Shown: piece by piece, positions 17,394 to 28,823 of the stretch
Numbering within the stretch: the first letter of the stretch is position 1
How the letters are laid out: every line of letters starts with the position of its first letter
Origin: DASWIG01 sp036397835
GTDB lineage: Bacteria > Acidobacteriota > Thermoanaerobaculia > Multivoradales > J023
NCBI GenBank assembly: GCA_036397835.1
Contig: DASWIG010000280.1
Coordinates: 1 to 64,000, forward strand
Direction of reading: 5' to 3'
DNA length: 64,000 nt
Notes under the pieces: generated by a model
What the model saw: the letters and a program-made list of their open reading frames with translations, nothing else
Told to the model about the DNA's origin: nothing
Databases searched by the model: none
Translations under genes and position numbers: made by a program

Positions 17394-19700
17394 TCACTGG
17401 TCGCAGGTGGCCAGCGCCGAGGTGTCGGTCACCGCGTCGCCCGGATGACCGTCGGGGTTGACGTATTGCCTGGTCACGCCGGCCACCGTGTCCTCGACGG
17501 TGAGGGTGAAGCCCACCGTGGTCGGGGCGCCGAAGAATACCCAGTAGCGGCCGTTGGTCCGGCAGCCGTTGAGCACCTTCACCAGCAGCTCCGGGTTGCG
17601 GCGGTTGAAGAAGTAGAAGAGCCCGCCCTGGTCGACGTCGAGGGGCGCCAGAGGCAGGGTGCGGGCGGCGCCCGAGGCGCCGCCGCCGATCGCCGTGGCG
17701 TAGTCGACGGTGAGGCGGAAGCGCCGGTCGCCCGGCTCGTCGTCGATGCACAGGGTCGTCGAGCTGGCGAGGCAGGTGCCGCCGCCCGGGCCGCCGCCGC
17801 TCGTGACCGTGCGCGCGAAGACGCCGGCGTCGGTGGCGGCATAGAGCGTCCGCGGGCTCGCCGAATCGATCGCCAGGGCGCGGACGCGCGGGATCTCGAC
17901 GCCGCCCGAGAAGTCGGCCCAGTTCAGGCCGCCGTCGGTCGACCGGTAGATCGAGCCGCCGAAGGCTCCGGCATAGACGGTCGACGGCGCCGCCGGATCG
18001 ATGAGCAGGGCTTCGATCGCCGACTCCTCGCCGAGCCCGGCGGTGATGCGGGTCCAGATCTGGCCGCCGTCGGTCGACTTGAAGAGCGCGCGGCCGAAGG
18101 TGCCGGCGAAGACCGTCGACGAATTCAAGGGATCGATCGCCAGGGCGTCGACCGGCACGTCGATGTTCGGCGCCAGACGCGTCCAGGTTCCGCCGGCGTT
18201 GGTCGTCTTGAAGATGCCTCCGGCCGTGCCGAGGTAGATGACCGCGGAGTTGATCGGGTCGATCGCCAGGACCCGGCCGGCCAGGCCCGCGATGCCGTCG
18301 TTGACGGCGGACCACGAGGCGCCGCCGTCGGTCGACTTGTAGACGCCGGTGGTGGCGGCGTACAGCGTCGACGGTTCGGCGGGATCGATCGCCACGTCCC
18401 GGATCGAGGTCTCGGGTAGGCCGCTCGACGCCTCGGTCCAGGTCTCGCCCGCGTCGGTCGATTTGAACACGCCTTCGTCGAAGCCCGCGGCGTACAGGGT
18501 CGACGGGTCGAAGGGGTCGACGGCCAGGGCCTGGACGTAGACGCCGTTGCCGGTCAGCCCCTCGTTGAACGCCTGCCAGGAAGCGCTCGCGTCGGTGCTC
18601 CGATAGACGCCGCCGCCGAAAGCGCCGGCGTAGAGCGCCGCCGGAGCGGACGGATCGACCGCGAGGTCGTCGACGATCAGGGCGTCGATGCCCTGGTTGG
18701 CGGCCTGCCAGCGGGCGCCGCCGTTGCGCGAGCGGAACACGCCGCCCGCCGAGCCGTAGTAGAGCGTCGCGGGGTCGCCCGGATCGATCGCCAGCGCCAG
18801 GCCGGCGGTATTGGTCACGCCGTCGTTGATCGCGCTCCACGACGCCCCCGCGTCGTTCGAGCGGTACACGCCGCCCTCGTAGGTCGCCGCGTAGACGCGG
18901 GTGGCCGGACCGGGGACCAGGGCCGCCGCCAGGACGATCTGCTCGCCCAGGCCGACGTTGATCGCCGCCCAGGTGGCGCCGCCGTCCGCCGACTTGAACA
19001 TGCCGCTGCCGTAGGTGCCGGCGTAGAGCGTGTCCGGGTCGGCGGAGTCGACGGCCAGAGCGGCCACGAACGGGTCCGTCAGGCCGGCGCTGATCGCCGC
19101 CCAGGTGGCGCCGCCGTCCGTCGACTTGAACGCGCCGCCGAACACGGTGCCGGCGTAGAGCGTCGACGGCGCGCTCGGATCGATCGCCAGGGAGTAGACC
19201 CAGGTGTCGGTCAGGCCGGCGTTGATCGCCGCCCAGGTGGCGCCGCCGTCCGTCGACCTGAACAGGCCGCTGCGGGTCCCGGCATAGAGGTCCGAGGCGG
19301 TGGCCGCCAGGGCGTGGACCGAGCCGTTCGTCAGCCCGGCCGTGACGTTGGTCCAGGAGCCGCCGCCGTTGGTGCTGCGCAACAACCCGCCGCTCGTACC
19401 GGCGTAGACCGTCGACGGCTGACCGGCGAGGATCGCCAGCGACATGACGTCGCGCCGGCCCAGCCCGACGTTGACGGCCTGCCAGGAGTTGCCGCGGTCG
19501 GCGCTCTTGTAGACGCCGGCCTGCGTTCCGGCGTAGACAGTATTGGGACGGGCGGTGTCCACGGCCAGGGCACGCACCGTGGCCCCGGCCGGTCCCTGGA
19601 GGGTCCATTCGTTGACGCCTGCCGCCGCCGGCGCCGCGGCGGCCAGGAGTCCCGCCGCGACCGACGCGGCCGTGAGGATCTGTCGGGTGGCTCGGATCAT
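17394..19700 (-). CDS. Secreted BNR/Ycf48-like repeat protein (beta-propeller type)
   Basis: 768 residues. An N-terminal signal peptide (ILTAASVAAGLLAAAAPAAAG) is followed by about 13 repeats of about 43 residues with the pattern LAIDP..PSTLYAGT.GGVFKSTDGGATWxAINxGL. This is the Asp-box/BNR motif of sialidase-like and Ycf48-like beta-propellers. The last about 125 residues form a separate Cys-containing module (with FRLTVDYAT, GLFYFFNRRNPELLVKVLNGC and YVNPDGHPGDAVTDTSALATC), a tail domain common on exported proteins of this kind. No catalytic residues are apparent. The repeats are close in sequence, suggesting recent tandem duplication. AGGAG is 7 nt before the ATG, and a short upstream ORF and hairpin precede it. 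Confidence 0.8.
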   Translation of the reverse strand: MIRATRQILTAASVAAGLLAAAAPAAAGVNEWTLQGPAGATVRALAVDTARPNTVYAGTQAGVYKSADRGNSWQAVNVGLGRRDVMSLAILAGQPSTVYAGTSGGLLRSTNGGGSWTNVTAGLTNGSVHALAATASDLYAGTRSGLFRSTDGGATWAAINAGLTDTWVYSLAIDPSAPSTLYAGTVFGGAFKSTDGGATWAAISAGLTDPFVAALAVDSADPDTLYAGTYGSGMFKSADGGATWAAINVGLGEQIVLAAALVPGPATRVYAATYEGGVYRSNDAGASWSAINDGVTNTAGLALAIDPGDPATLYYGSAGGVFRSRNGGARWQAANQGIDALIVDDLAVDPSAPAALYAGAFGGGVYRSTDASASWQAFNEGLTGNGVYVQALAVDPFDPSTLYAAGFDEGVFKSTDAGETWTEASSGLPETSIRDVAIDPAEPSTLYAATTGVYKSTDGGASWSAVNDGIAGLAGRVLAIDPINSAVIYLGTAGGIFKTTNAGGTWTRLAPNIDVPVDALAIDPLNSSTVFAGTFGRALFKSTDGGQIWTRITAGLGEESAIEALLIDPAAPSTVYAGAFGGSIYRSTDGGLNWADFSGGVEIPRVRALAIDSASPRTLYAATDAGVFARTVTSGGGPGGGTCLASSTTLCIDDEPGDRRFRLTVDYATAIGGGASGAARTLPLAPLDVDQGGLFYFFNRRNPELLVKVLNGCRTNGRYWVFFGAPTTVGFTLTVEDTVAGVTRQYVNPDGHPGDAVTDTSALATCDQ

Positions 19701-19710
19701 GCTATGTCTC

Positions 19711-19758
19711 CTAGAGGGGGGGGTGATTCATCGAGATCGGTTCGCTGGCCGCCAGCAT
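19711..19758 (-). CDS. 15-codon upstream ORF (possible leader peptide)
   Basis: ATG at 19758 reading MLAASEPISMNHPPL then TAG at 19713-19711. It has a perfect AAGGAGG 4 nt before the ATG and ends 10 nt before the ATG of the secreted repeat protein. It could couple or attenuate translation of the next gene. No amino-acid bias points to a known attenuator, and it may be chance. Confidence 0.3.
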   Translation of the reverse strand: MLAASEPISMNHPPL

Positions 19759-19787
19759 GGAGCCTCCTTCAGGCCTGCGGCCATGCT
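19754..19787 (-). promoter_or_regulatory. Hairpin in the leader of the secreted repeat-protein gene
   Basis: A 7-bp inverted repeat (AGCATGG at 19754-19760, CCATGCT at 19781-19787) encloses the AAGGAGG of the short upstream ORF, so its ribosome-binding site would lie in the loop region and the ATG in the stem. I cannot assign it to a riboswitch class. A TTGACA on the minus strand at 19835-19830 could be the -35 of this transcript, but the -10 is poor. The rest of 19788-19963 holds no gene I can support. Confidence 0.3.
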
Positions 19788-19963
19788 TTTCTAGCCGACC
19801 TCGAGATGGTTTCACAACATTCGACTCTTTGTCAACACTTCACTGCTGACCTTTTTGGGTTCTTTGCCGATGGCCTCAGCGGTCAGGCTCGGATGCCGCC
19901 GCGCCACAAGTCAGGGCGGCCGGGGGGGTGCCCGGCGTCGCCGTTTGCGCTACGCTGGGCGTC

Positions 19964-21010
19964 GTGCCGAAGCAAGAGCCCAGGCCGCCGCGGGAGCTGC
20001 CGCCACGCCAGGTGCTGGCGGCGCCGGGGAAATGGCCGGTGGTCGGCGAGAGCGCGCCGCGGGCCGGCGGCGAGCCCTGGCGCGTCGCGGTCACCGGGCT
20101 GGTGGCGCGGCCGCGGAGCTGGAGCCTCGACGAGCTGCGGGCCATGCCCCAGGTCGAGCGCGCCGTGGACGTCCACTGCGTGACCCGCTGGTCGCGGCTC
20201 GCCGTGCGTTTCGGCGGCGTGCCCCTGGCGGCCGTGCTCGAGCCCTGCGCGCCGCTGCCCGAGGCGCGTTACGTCTCCTTCGTGGCGGCGAGCGAACGCG
20301 GTCATTCGACGACCCTGACCCTCGCCGACGCCCGCGCGCTCGATCCCCTGGTGGCCTTCACCCACGAGGGAGAGCCGCTGGCCGAGCCCCACGGCGGCCC
20401 GGTGCGGACGGTGGTGCCCGGGCGCTACTTCTACAAGAGCCTCAAGTGGCTCGCCGAGGTCGAGCTGCTCCCTCGCGACCGGCTCGGCTATTGGGAGGCC
20501 GAGAGCGGCTACCACAACGTCGCCGACCCGTGGCGCGAGGAGCGTTACGTGGTACCGCGCGCCGAGCCGCGGGAGGTGCGGCGGCTGCTCGCCGAGCGCG
20601 ACCTGGCGGGGCGCGACGTCCTCGGCATCGAGGCTGATGGGCGGGCCTTGCGCGGCCTGGTGGCGATGGCGGCGGTGCTGCGCGACGCCCGCTTCCGCGA
20701 CGCCGATCTCGAGGGCGCCCGCTTCGACGGCGCCAACCTTTCGAACGCCCACTTCGAGGGCGCCCGCCTCGCCGGCGCCTCCTTCCACGGCGCCGACGTC
20801 GAAGGGGCGGACTTTCGCGGCGCGGACCTGTCGGGGGCCGATTTCCGCGGCGCCCGCCTGACCGCCGTGACCTTCTGCGCGGAGGAGGGCCTTGACGAGG
20901 AGGGCTGGGGCGACGCCGTAATCGACGCCGCGACGCGGGTGGACGAGGCCGAGCTCGAAGGCCTCAGCCCACGCCAGCAGGCGTTCCTGAGGTCGACGGT
21001 GCGCTTCTGA
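19964..21010 (+). CDS. Molybdopterin-dependent oxidoreductase domain fused to pentapeptide repeats
   Basis: About 348 residues from a GTG at 19964; another in-frame GTG at 19928 is possible. A -10-like TACGCT ends 7 nt before 19964. Residues about 30-210 match the sulfite-oxidase/MsrP-type molybdopterin fold: WRVAVTGLVARPRSWSLDEL, the pterin-ligand Cys in VDVHCVTRWS, then FGGVPLAAVLE and GRYFYKSLKWLAEVEL. From about 245 to 310 it becomes a pentapeptide-repeat helix (A-D/N-L/F-x-G units such as FRDADLEGARFDGANLSNAHFEGA). No Tat signal is seen, so it may be cytoplasmic. The fusion is unusual; whether it is catalytically active is unknown. Its stop abuts the stop of the convergent gene at 21011. 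Confidence 0.85.
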   Translation: MPKQEPRPPRELPPRQVLAAPGKWPVVGESAPRAGGEPWRVAVTGLVARPRSWSLDELRAMPQVERAVDVHCVTRWSRLAVRFGGVPLAAVLEPCAPLPEARYVSFVAASERGHSTTLTLADARALDPLVAFTHEGEPLAEPHGGPVRTVVPGRYFYKSLKWLAEVELLPRDRLGYWEAESGYHNVADPWREERYVVPRAEPREVRRLLAERDLAGRDVLGIEADGRALRGLVAMAAVLRDARFRDADLEGARFDGANLSNAHFEGARLAGASFHGADVEGADFRGADLSGADFRGARLTAVTFCAEEGLDEEGWGDAVIDAATRVDEAELEGLSPRQQAFLRSTVRF

Positions 21011-22342
21011 TCAGAAGGGGGGTGGCGAGCGGCGTGGCCCTTTGCGCCGCTGGCTCCTCTCAGAGTACTTCTCGATCATCGCGAAGAGCGCCTCGGGGGA
21101 GACGCCGAGATGGGCGGCCGCGGGCTCGGCCTGCCAGCGGTGCGCGCGCAGCGCCGAGAGCAGCTCGGTCTCGCTGATCGACCCGAACCAGCGGCCGGGC
21201 CGCGGCGCGCGGCGGTCGCTGGCCGTCCGGCTCCAGCCCACGGCGCTCGCCGCCTTGCCCTCCAGCAGCTCCTCGAGGTCGGGCCCCACGTCGACGTGCG
21301 GCTTGTCGTGGTGGTCGCAGGCCAGTTGCTGCGCGACCCGGCGCAACTGGCCGACGTTGCGCGGCCAATCGTGTCCGGCCAGGGAGGCGACCAGCCGCAC
21401 CGGGAGCCACGGCGGCGAGAAGGGACCCGGATCGGCGAGACGACTGCCGGCGGCGAGCTCTCCGAGCGCCGCGCCCAGGAAGTGATAGACCAGCCGCCCC
21501 ACGTCGTCGCGGCGCTTGCCGAGGGCCGGCACCTCGAGCGCCTGGGCGTCCGACCGCTCGAACAACGGCCCCGGGGAGCTCGCGCAGGAGCGATGATCGG
21601 TCACGGTCGCGAGGATCCGGACGTCGCGGGCCTCGCCGTCGAGCGCCCGCCGCAGCTCCGCCTGGAACTCCGTCCCGACCTCGTCGAGGGCGTCGAGGAG
21701 CAGCGTGCCGCCGGCGGCCCGGGCGAGCAGGTCGGGGATCGTGGCGGCCGTGGCGTCGCGGATCGTGACGTACGGTCGATCGGCGCGCCCTGCCCGATGG
21801 ATGGCCCGGGCCACCGCCTTCTTGCCGGTCCCGGCCTCGCCGCGCAGCAGCACCGGCCGCGTGTCGGCGGCGACGCTGCGGACCTCGCGCCGGAGGCGCA
21901 GCATCAGCGCGCTGCCTCCGACCAGGCCGAAGCTGGGGAGCTCGTCCTCGCCCGCGCAGCCCTCGAAATTGTGGAGCAGGAGGGCGAGCCGTTCCGCCAG
22001 GACCAGCACGACGCCCCGCTCGACCTCGACGCCCAGGAAGACCCGGTCCTCGGAGATCCAATCGTCGTTGGCGATCACGCGGGTGCCCGTCCGCGTGCAT
22101 TCGACGCGGATGCCGCCGAAGCGCGCCGCCGAGAGCCGGATCGGGCGCCGGCTGACGTAGGGGTCCTCGAGCGGCCGCGCGGCGCCGCCGTGGGGCGGCG
22201 AGAACTCGAGCTGCCATCGCGACAGCAGCGCTTCGCCGTTCTCGGTCTGTGCGTCCCAGAGCACCGCTCTCTCACCGACACGGCGGACGTCAGGATGGGA
22301 AAGGAGGGTCAGGGCGGGGACTCTGGAACCGGCCGAGTGCAT
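21011..22342 (-). CDS. FHA-like / degenerate sigma-54-activator-type AAA+ regulator
   Basis: 443 residues from the ATG at 22342; the frame is open to 22444, but only a TTG lies there. Residues about 1-125 look like a divergent FHA domain (YVSRRPIRLSAARFGGIRVE). An AAA+ domain follows with Walker A GEAGTGKKAVARAIHR and a Walker-B-like GGTLLLDALDEVG. The segment between them is shortened and has no GAFTGA loop, which true sigma-54 activators need to contact RpoN. The C-terminus (TELLSALRAHRWQAEPAAAHLGVSPEALFAMIEKY) is a Fis-type DNA-binding helix-turn-helix. It probably regulates transcription without sigma-54, or is a phospho-peptide-sensing DNA binder. It is divergent from the receiver-kinase gene at 22567. 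A -10-like TACACT lies about 60-80 nt upstream. Confidence 0.75.
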   Translation of the reverse strand: MHSAGSRVPALTLLSHPDVRRVGERAVLWDAQTENGEALLSRWQLEFSPPHGGAARPLEDPYVSRRPIRLSAARFGGIRVECTRTGTRVIANDDWISEDRVFLGVEVERGVVLVLAERLALLLHNFEGCAGEDELPSFGLVGGSALMLRLRREVRSVAADTRPVLLRGEAGTGKKAVARAIHRAGRADRPYVTIRDATAATIPDLLARAAGGTLLLDALDEVGTEFQAELRRALDGEARDVRILATVTDHRSCASSPGPLFERSDAQALEVPALGKRRDDVGRLVYHFLGAALGELAAGSRLADPGPFSPPWLPVRLVASLAGHDWPRNVGQLRRVAQQLACDHHDKPHVDVGPDLEELLEGKAASAVGWSRTASDRRAPRPGRWFGSISETELLSALRAHRWQAEPAAAHLGVSPEALFAMIEKYSERSQRRKGPRRSPPPF

Positions 22343-22566
22343 TCTGGATGGAAGTCCGGATGATGGCGGCTGTGCGTTCGAGGGCTTCCTCGACTGAACC
22401 GCATGCAGTCGCTCAGTGTAGCGAAACACGCGCCGGTGGAGCAACCCTGGCGCCGGGCCGCCCGGCGCGATGCCGGACGGCCGATATGGGCTAAGATGCC
22501 CACGTTCGTGGGAGAGTCGGGTGAGCTCCGGCCGATCCAGTCTCGCGAGCAGAGCGGACCGCCATC

Positions 22567-23835
<1,269 letters not shown>

Positions 23836-23848
23836 CGCCGTCCTGCGG

Positions 23849-25604
<1,756 letters not shown>

Positions 25605-25701
25605 GACGAGCCTCCTTGTTGAGCTCCCCACCGGTATACGCCGAGGCGGAGGCCGTCACAACACCCGAAAGGATGTCCCGGGCCGCGCGGGGGGGGTGGG
25701 A

Positions 25702-27261
25702 TCAGGGGCCGGGGGTGAGGCTGCCTTTGCGCCCGGCGACCGCCCGGTCGTACCAGCGCACGAGCGTGCGGCGGTAGGCGTCGACGGTCACTTCGGGCGT
25801 CTGCGCGCAGATGTTGTCGAGCTCGTTCGGGTCCTTGGCCAGGTCGTAGAGGAAGCACCGCCCCTTGTCCGCGTCCCGGAAGCGGTCACGGTCGACGAAG
25901 AACTTGACGTCGGCGGAGCGCAGGCCGATGAACTTGGGGTACTCGTGGTACGAGCGTTTCCACACCCCGGGCCGCCCGCGCCCGAAGGTCAGGAAGTAGA
26001 CGATCCGCGGCGCCTCGGGCAGCGCCGTCAGGTCGCGGCCCGGCAGCTCGCCGAAGTCGTCGGGGTCGAAGCCGAGGCGGGCGATCACGGTCGGCGCCAC
26101 GTCCACCTGCGAGACGTTCGCGGTGCGCCGCTCGAGCCTGCGCACCGACGGGTCGAGGACGATCAGCGGCACGTGCTGGGTCTCCTCCCACACGTAGAGC
26201 GAGTGCTCGAAGAAGAGGCGGTGGTCGAGCTTGGCCGAGAGATAGCGGTGCTGGCCCATGCTGTCGCCGTGGTCCGAGGTGACCACGACCAGGGTCTCGT
26301 CGAGCCGCCCGCGCCGTTCGAGAGCTTCGAGCAAGCGGCCGAGCTGGGCGTCGGCGTAGCGCAGCGCGCGGTCGTAGAGGTCGAGCAGGAAGCCGTCCTT
26401 CCTCGTCATGGCCTTCATGGCGCGCTCGCGCGTCGCCTCGGGATAGCGCGACCCCCACAGGGCCTCGAGACGCCGGCGCGCGGCGGCGTCTTCGGCGAAG
26501 GGCTCTTGCGAGCGCGGATCGTAGGGGACGTGGGCGTCGGCCAGATGGACGAAGAGGAAGAAGCGCTCGCTCTCGCCGAGACCGTCGAGGTAGGCGATGG
26601 CGCGGTCGATCGTGGCCTCGCCCACCTGGCGCCGCTGGCTGCGCATGCCGTCGCGCAGGATCCAGGCGAGCCGCTGCGGGCCGTAGTACTCGGGCATCTC
26701 GTCGGCGAAACGGTCGAAGCCGCGGTCGTAGCCGAAGCGCCGCTCGATCGTCCAGATGGAGACGAAGCCGCCGGTGCGCATGCCCTGCCGGCCGAGGAAG
26801 CCCGCCACCGTCTCGTTGGCCTCGGGGATCCGCAGCCAGTTGGCGATGGTCGAGGCGCGCTTGCGAGCCATCGGCAGCGGGCGCGGCTCGGAACCGGAGT
26901 CGGACATGTCGGACGGGTCGGACGGGTCGGACGGGTCAAACGGGGTCTCGTCGAAGGCGTTCTCGGCGCACCAGGGCACCCCGGACTGGGGCGGGTAGAG
27001 GCCGAGCAGCAGGGTCGCGTGCGACGGGTGGCACGCCGGGCTGACCGCGGTGGCGCGTTCGAAGACCAGGGCGCCGCGCCGCTTCGCCAGCGCCTCGAGC
27101 CGCGGCATGGTGGCGCGGGGATAGCCGTGGAAGCTCAGGTGGTCCGCGCGGACCGAGTCGATGGAGACGATGATCGCGTTCTCGACCGCGCGGCGCTCGT
27201 CGGCGGAGGACTGAGGCGAGGGGAGAAGGAGGAGGGCGAGGAGCAGGGAAGACCGACTCAT
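25702..27261 (-). CDS. Sulfatase-family (alkaline phosphatase superfamily) exported protein
   Basis: 519 residues with a short signal peptide (MSRSSLLLALLLLPS). The N-terminal metal site is in NAIIVSIDSVRADHLSFHGYP. The nucleophile region SPACHPSHATLLLGLYPP has a Cys where formylglycine forms, though the following Arg of the CxPxR motif is His. The second metal site is in VVVTSDHGDSMGQHRYLS. A low-complexity DPSDPSDPSDMSD (about residues 107-120) is encoded by five copies of a nonamer (26899-26943) and looks like an insertion in a loop. It probably hydrolyses a sulfate or phosphate ester outside the cytoplasm; substrate unknown. GGAGG is very close (2 nt) to the ATG. Confidence 0.85.
   Translation of the reverse strand: MSRSSLLLALLLLPSPQSSADERRAVENAIIVSIDSVRADHLSFHGYPRATMPRLEALAKRRGALVFERATAVSPACHPSHATLLLGLYPPQSGVPWCAENAFDETPFDPSDPSDPSDMSDSGSEPRPLPMARKRASTIANWLRIPEANETVAGFLGRQGMRTGGFVSIWTIERRFGYDRGFDRFADEMPEYYGPQRLAWILRDGMRSQRRQVGEATIDRAIAYLDGLGESERFFLFVHLADAHVPYDPRSQEPFAEDAAARRRLEALWGSRYPEATRERAMKAMTRKDGFLLDLYDRALRYADAQLGRLLEALERRGRLDETLVVVTSDHGDSMGQHRYLSAKLDHRLFFEHSLYVWEETQHVPLIVLDPSVRRLERRTANVSQVDVAPTVIARLGFDPDDFGELPGRDLTALPEAPRIVYFLTFGRGRPGVWKRSYHEYPKFIGLRSADVKFFVDRDRFRDADKGRCFLYDLAKDPNELDNICAQTPEVTVDAYRRTLVRWYDRAVAGRKGSLTPGP
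26899..26943. repeat. Five tandem GTCGGACxx nonamers inside the sulfatase gene
   Basis: Five consecutive 9-bp units (consensus GTCGGACGG; the last is GTCAAACGG). As the period is three codons, they add an in-frame Asp-Pro-Ser stretch to the protein. The same nonamer, also in five copies, occurs at 38543-38587 and (reverse orientation) 48681-48725. Confidence 0.9.
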
Positions 27262-27318
27262 GACCTCCACTATTGTGCCGGAGACCGGCAGCACGGACAA
27301 GCCGCATAGAATGCGCAA

Positions 27319-28823
27319 ATGTCGTGCAGCCGCTTCGACCGTCTCGGTCTGGCGCTCTTGCCCCTGGCGCTGCTGGCACTGGCCCTCCTCTACGCCGTCT
27401 ACGTGGCCCGCATGCCGCACCTCGACTGGAACGCGGTGCGCGTCCTGCCGTCGGTGGCGTTGATCCGTGGCTGGACGCTCTACTTCGCTCCCGGCGAGGG
27501 CCCGATGACGCTGGGACACTACGGTCCGGTCAAGGACCTCCTCTACTTGCCGGCTGGGCTGGCGTCGACGCCGACCGGCGCGCTGGCGATCGGCGGGACG
27601 TTGAACGTGCTGGTGATCCTGGTGCCGCTTTGGCTTATGGTGTCGTCGGCCGCCGCGGCCGGCGCGCCGTGGCCGCCGCGGCGGCTCGCGGGCTCCGTGC
27701 TGGCGGCGGCGGCGCTGTTGCTGGTCGAGCCCACCCGGGCCATTGTGGCGCGGCTCCACGTCGACGCGCCGGCCGTGGGGCTGGGCCTCGCCGCCTGCTG
27801 GGCGCTCGCCGGAGGAGGCGCACCGCCGCGCCGCCGCCGCCTCGCCGCCGCGGCGGTGCTGGGGGTGCTGGCGGCGTGGACGAAGCAGGTCGAAGCGCCG
27901 TTGCCGCTGGCGTTGATCGTCTATGCGGCCCTCTGGGGACGACGGACGGCCGTCACGTTCCTCGTCTACCTGGCGGTCGCAGGGGCGGCGGTGAGCCTTG
28001 CCTTCTTCGCCGTCTTCGGCTTCGAGGAGATGTGGTTCAACATGATCATGAGACCGGCGCGGCAGCCCTATGTCGGCGGCGGGGGCTGGGGCATGTTCGG
28101 CTGGTCCCTGATCGCGGCCGCCGACGTTTTTATCCACAGCTCGCCTTTCCTCTTGCTCGTCCTGCTCGCCGTCCGCGCCCGCGGCTGGGCGCCGGCGCGG
28201 CTCGCCGCCTGGCTGCGTGAGGCGCCATGGACGATCTACCTGCTAGCGGGCTTTGCCGTGCTTCCGACCTCGGCGGTCGGACGCATCATCATCGGCGGCA
28301 AGGTCAACTCCTTCCACGCCGTGGCGTACTTCGCCGCGGCGGCGGTCACGGTCGTCGTGCGCGGCGAGCTCACCCCCTCGCGACCGCTGCTCGGCGCGCG
28401 TCTGTTGCATTGGGGCGCCGTTCTGGCGGTCGCCGCGGCGATGCCGCAGTTGGGCGTGCCGCGCGAGCTGTGGACCTGGCGGGACAACCCCCAGGAGCAG
28501 GCGTATCGCTACGCCCGCGCGCATCCGGGCACGTCGTACTTCCCCTGGAACACGCTCTCGACCCTCCTTGCCGAAGGCAGGCTCTACCATTTCGATTACA
28601 GCGTCTTCGACCGTGGCCTGGCCGGCTATCCGTTGAGCGACGCCCACTTCCGGCGCTACGTTCCGGCGTCGCCGCGCTACGTCATCTATCATCGCAATGC
28701 GCAGAACAAGCACGTTCTGCGCTACTTTCCGGAGCACGTGGTCGAAGCACACCTCGAGGACTTGCCCGGTTGGACCGCTTATTCCCGCCCAGACCCGCCG
28801 GAGGCCGACTCATGGCAGGGTGA
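27319..28823 (+). CDS. Multi-spanning membrane protein, GT39/ArnT-like glycosyltransferase fold (3' end uncertain)
   Basis: About 500 residues with roughly ten hydrophobic segments. The first extracytoplasmic loop contains MPHLDWNAVRVLPSV and GEGPMTLGHYGPVKDLLYLP, the acidic-loop arrangement of GT-C lipid-linked sugar transferases (PMT/ArnT-like), followed by a soluble C-terminal part (YFPWNTLSTLLAEG). The frame has no stop at the natural end: it stays open, antisense through era, to 29880. The neighbouring frame has a TGA at 28821-28823, so a one-base frameshift or lost stop is likely and I end the gene there. A -10-like TAGAAT lies 6 nt before the ATG with no Shine-Dalgarno, suggesting a leaderless transcript. 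Substrate unknown. Confidence 0.65.

Noticed and set aside
22343..22444. TTG start at 22444 for the FHA-AAA gene
   Set aside because: A -10-like TACACT lies downstream of it, the extra residues have no fold signal, and an ATG exists at 22342.
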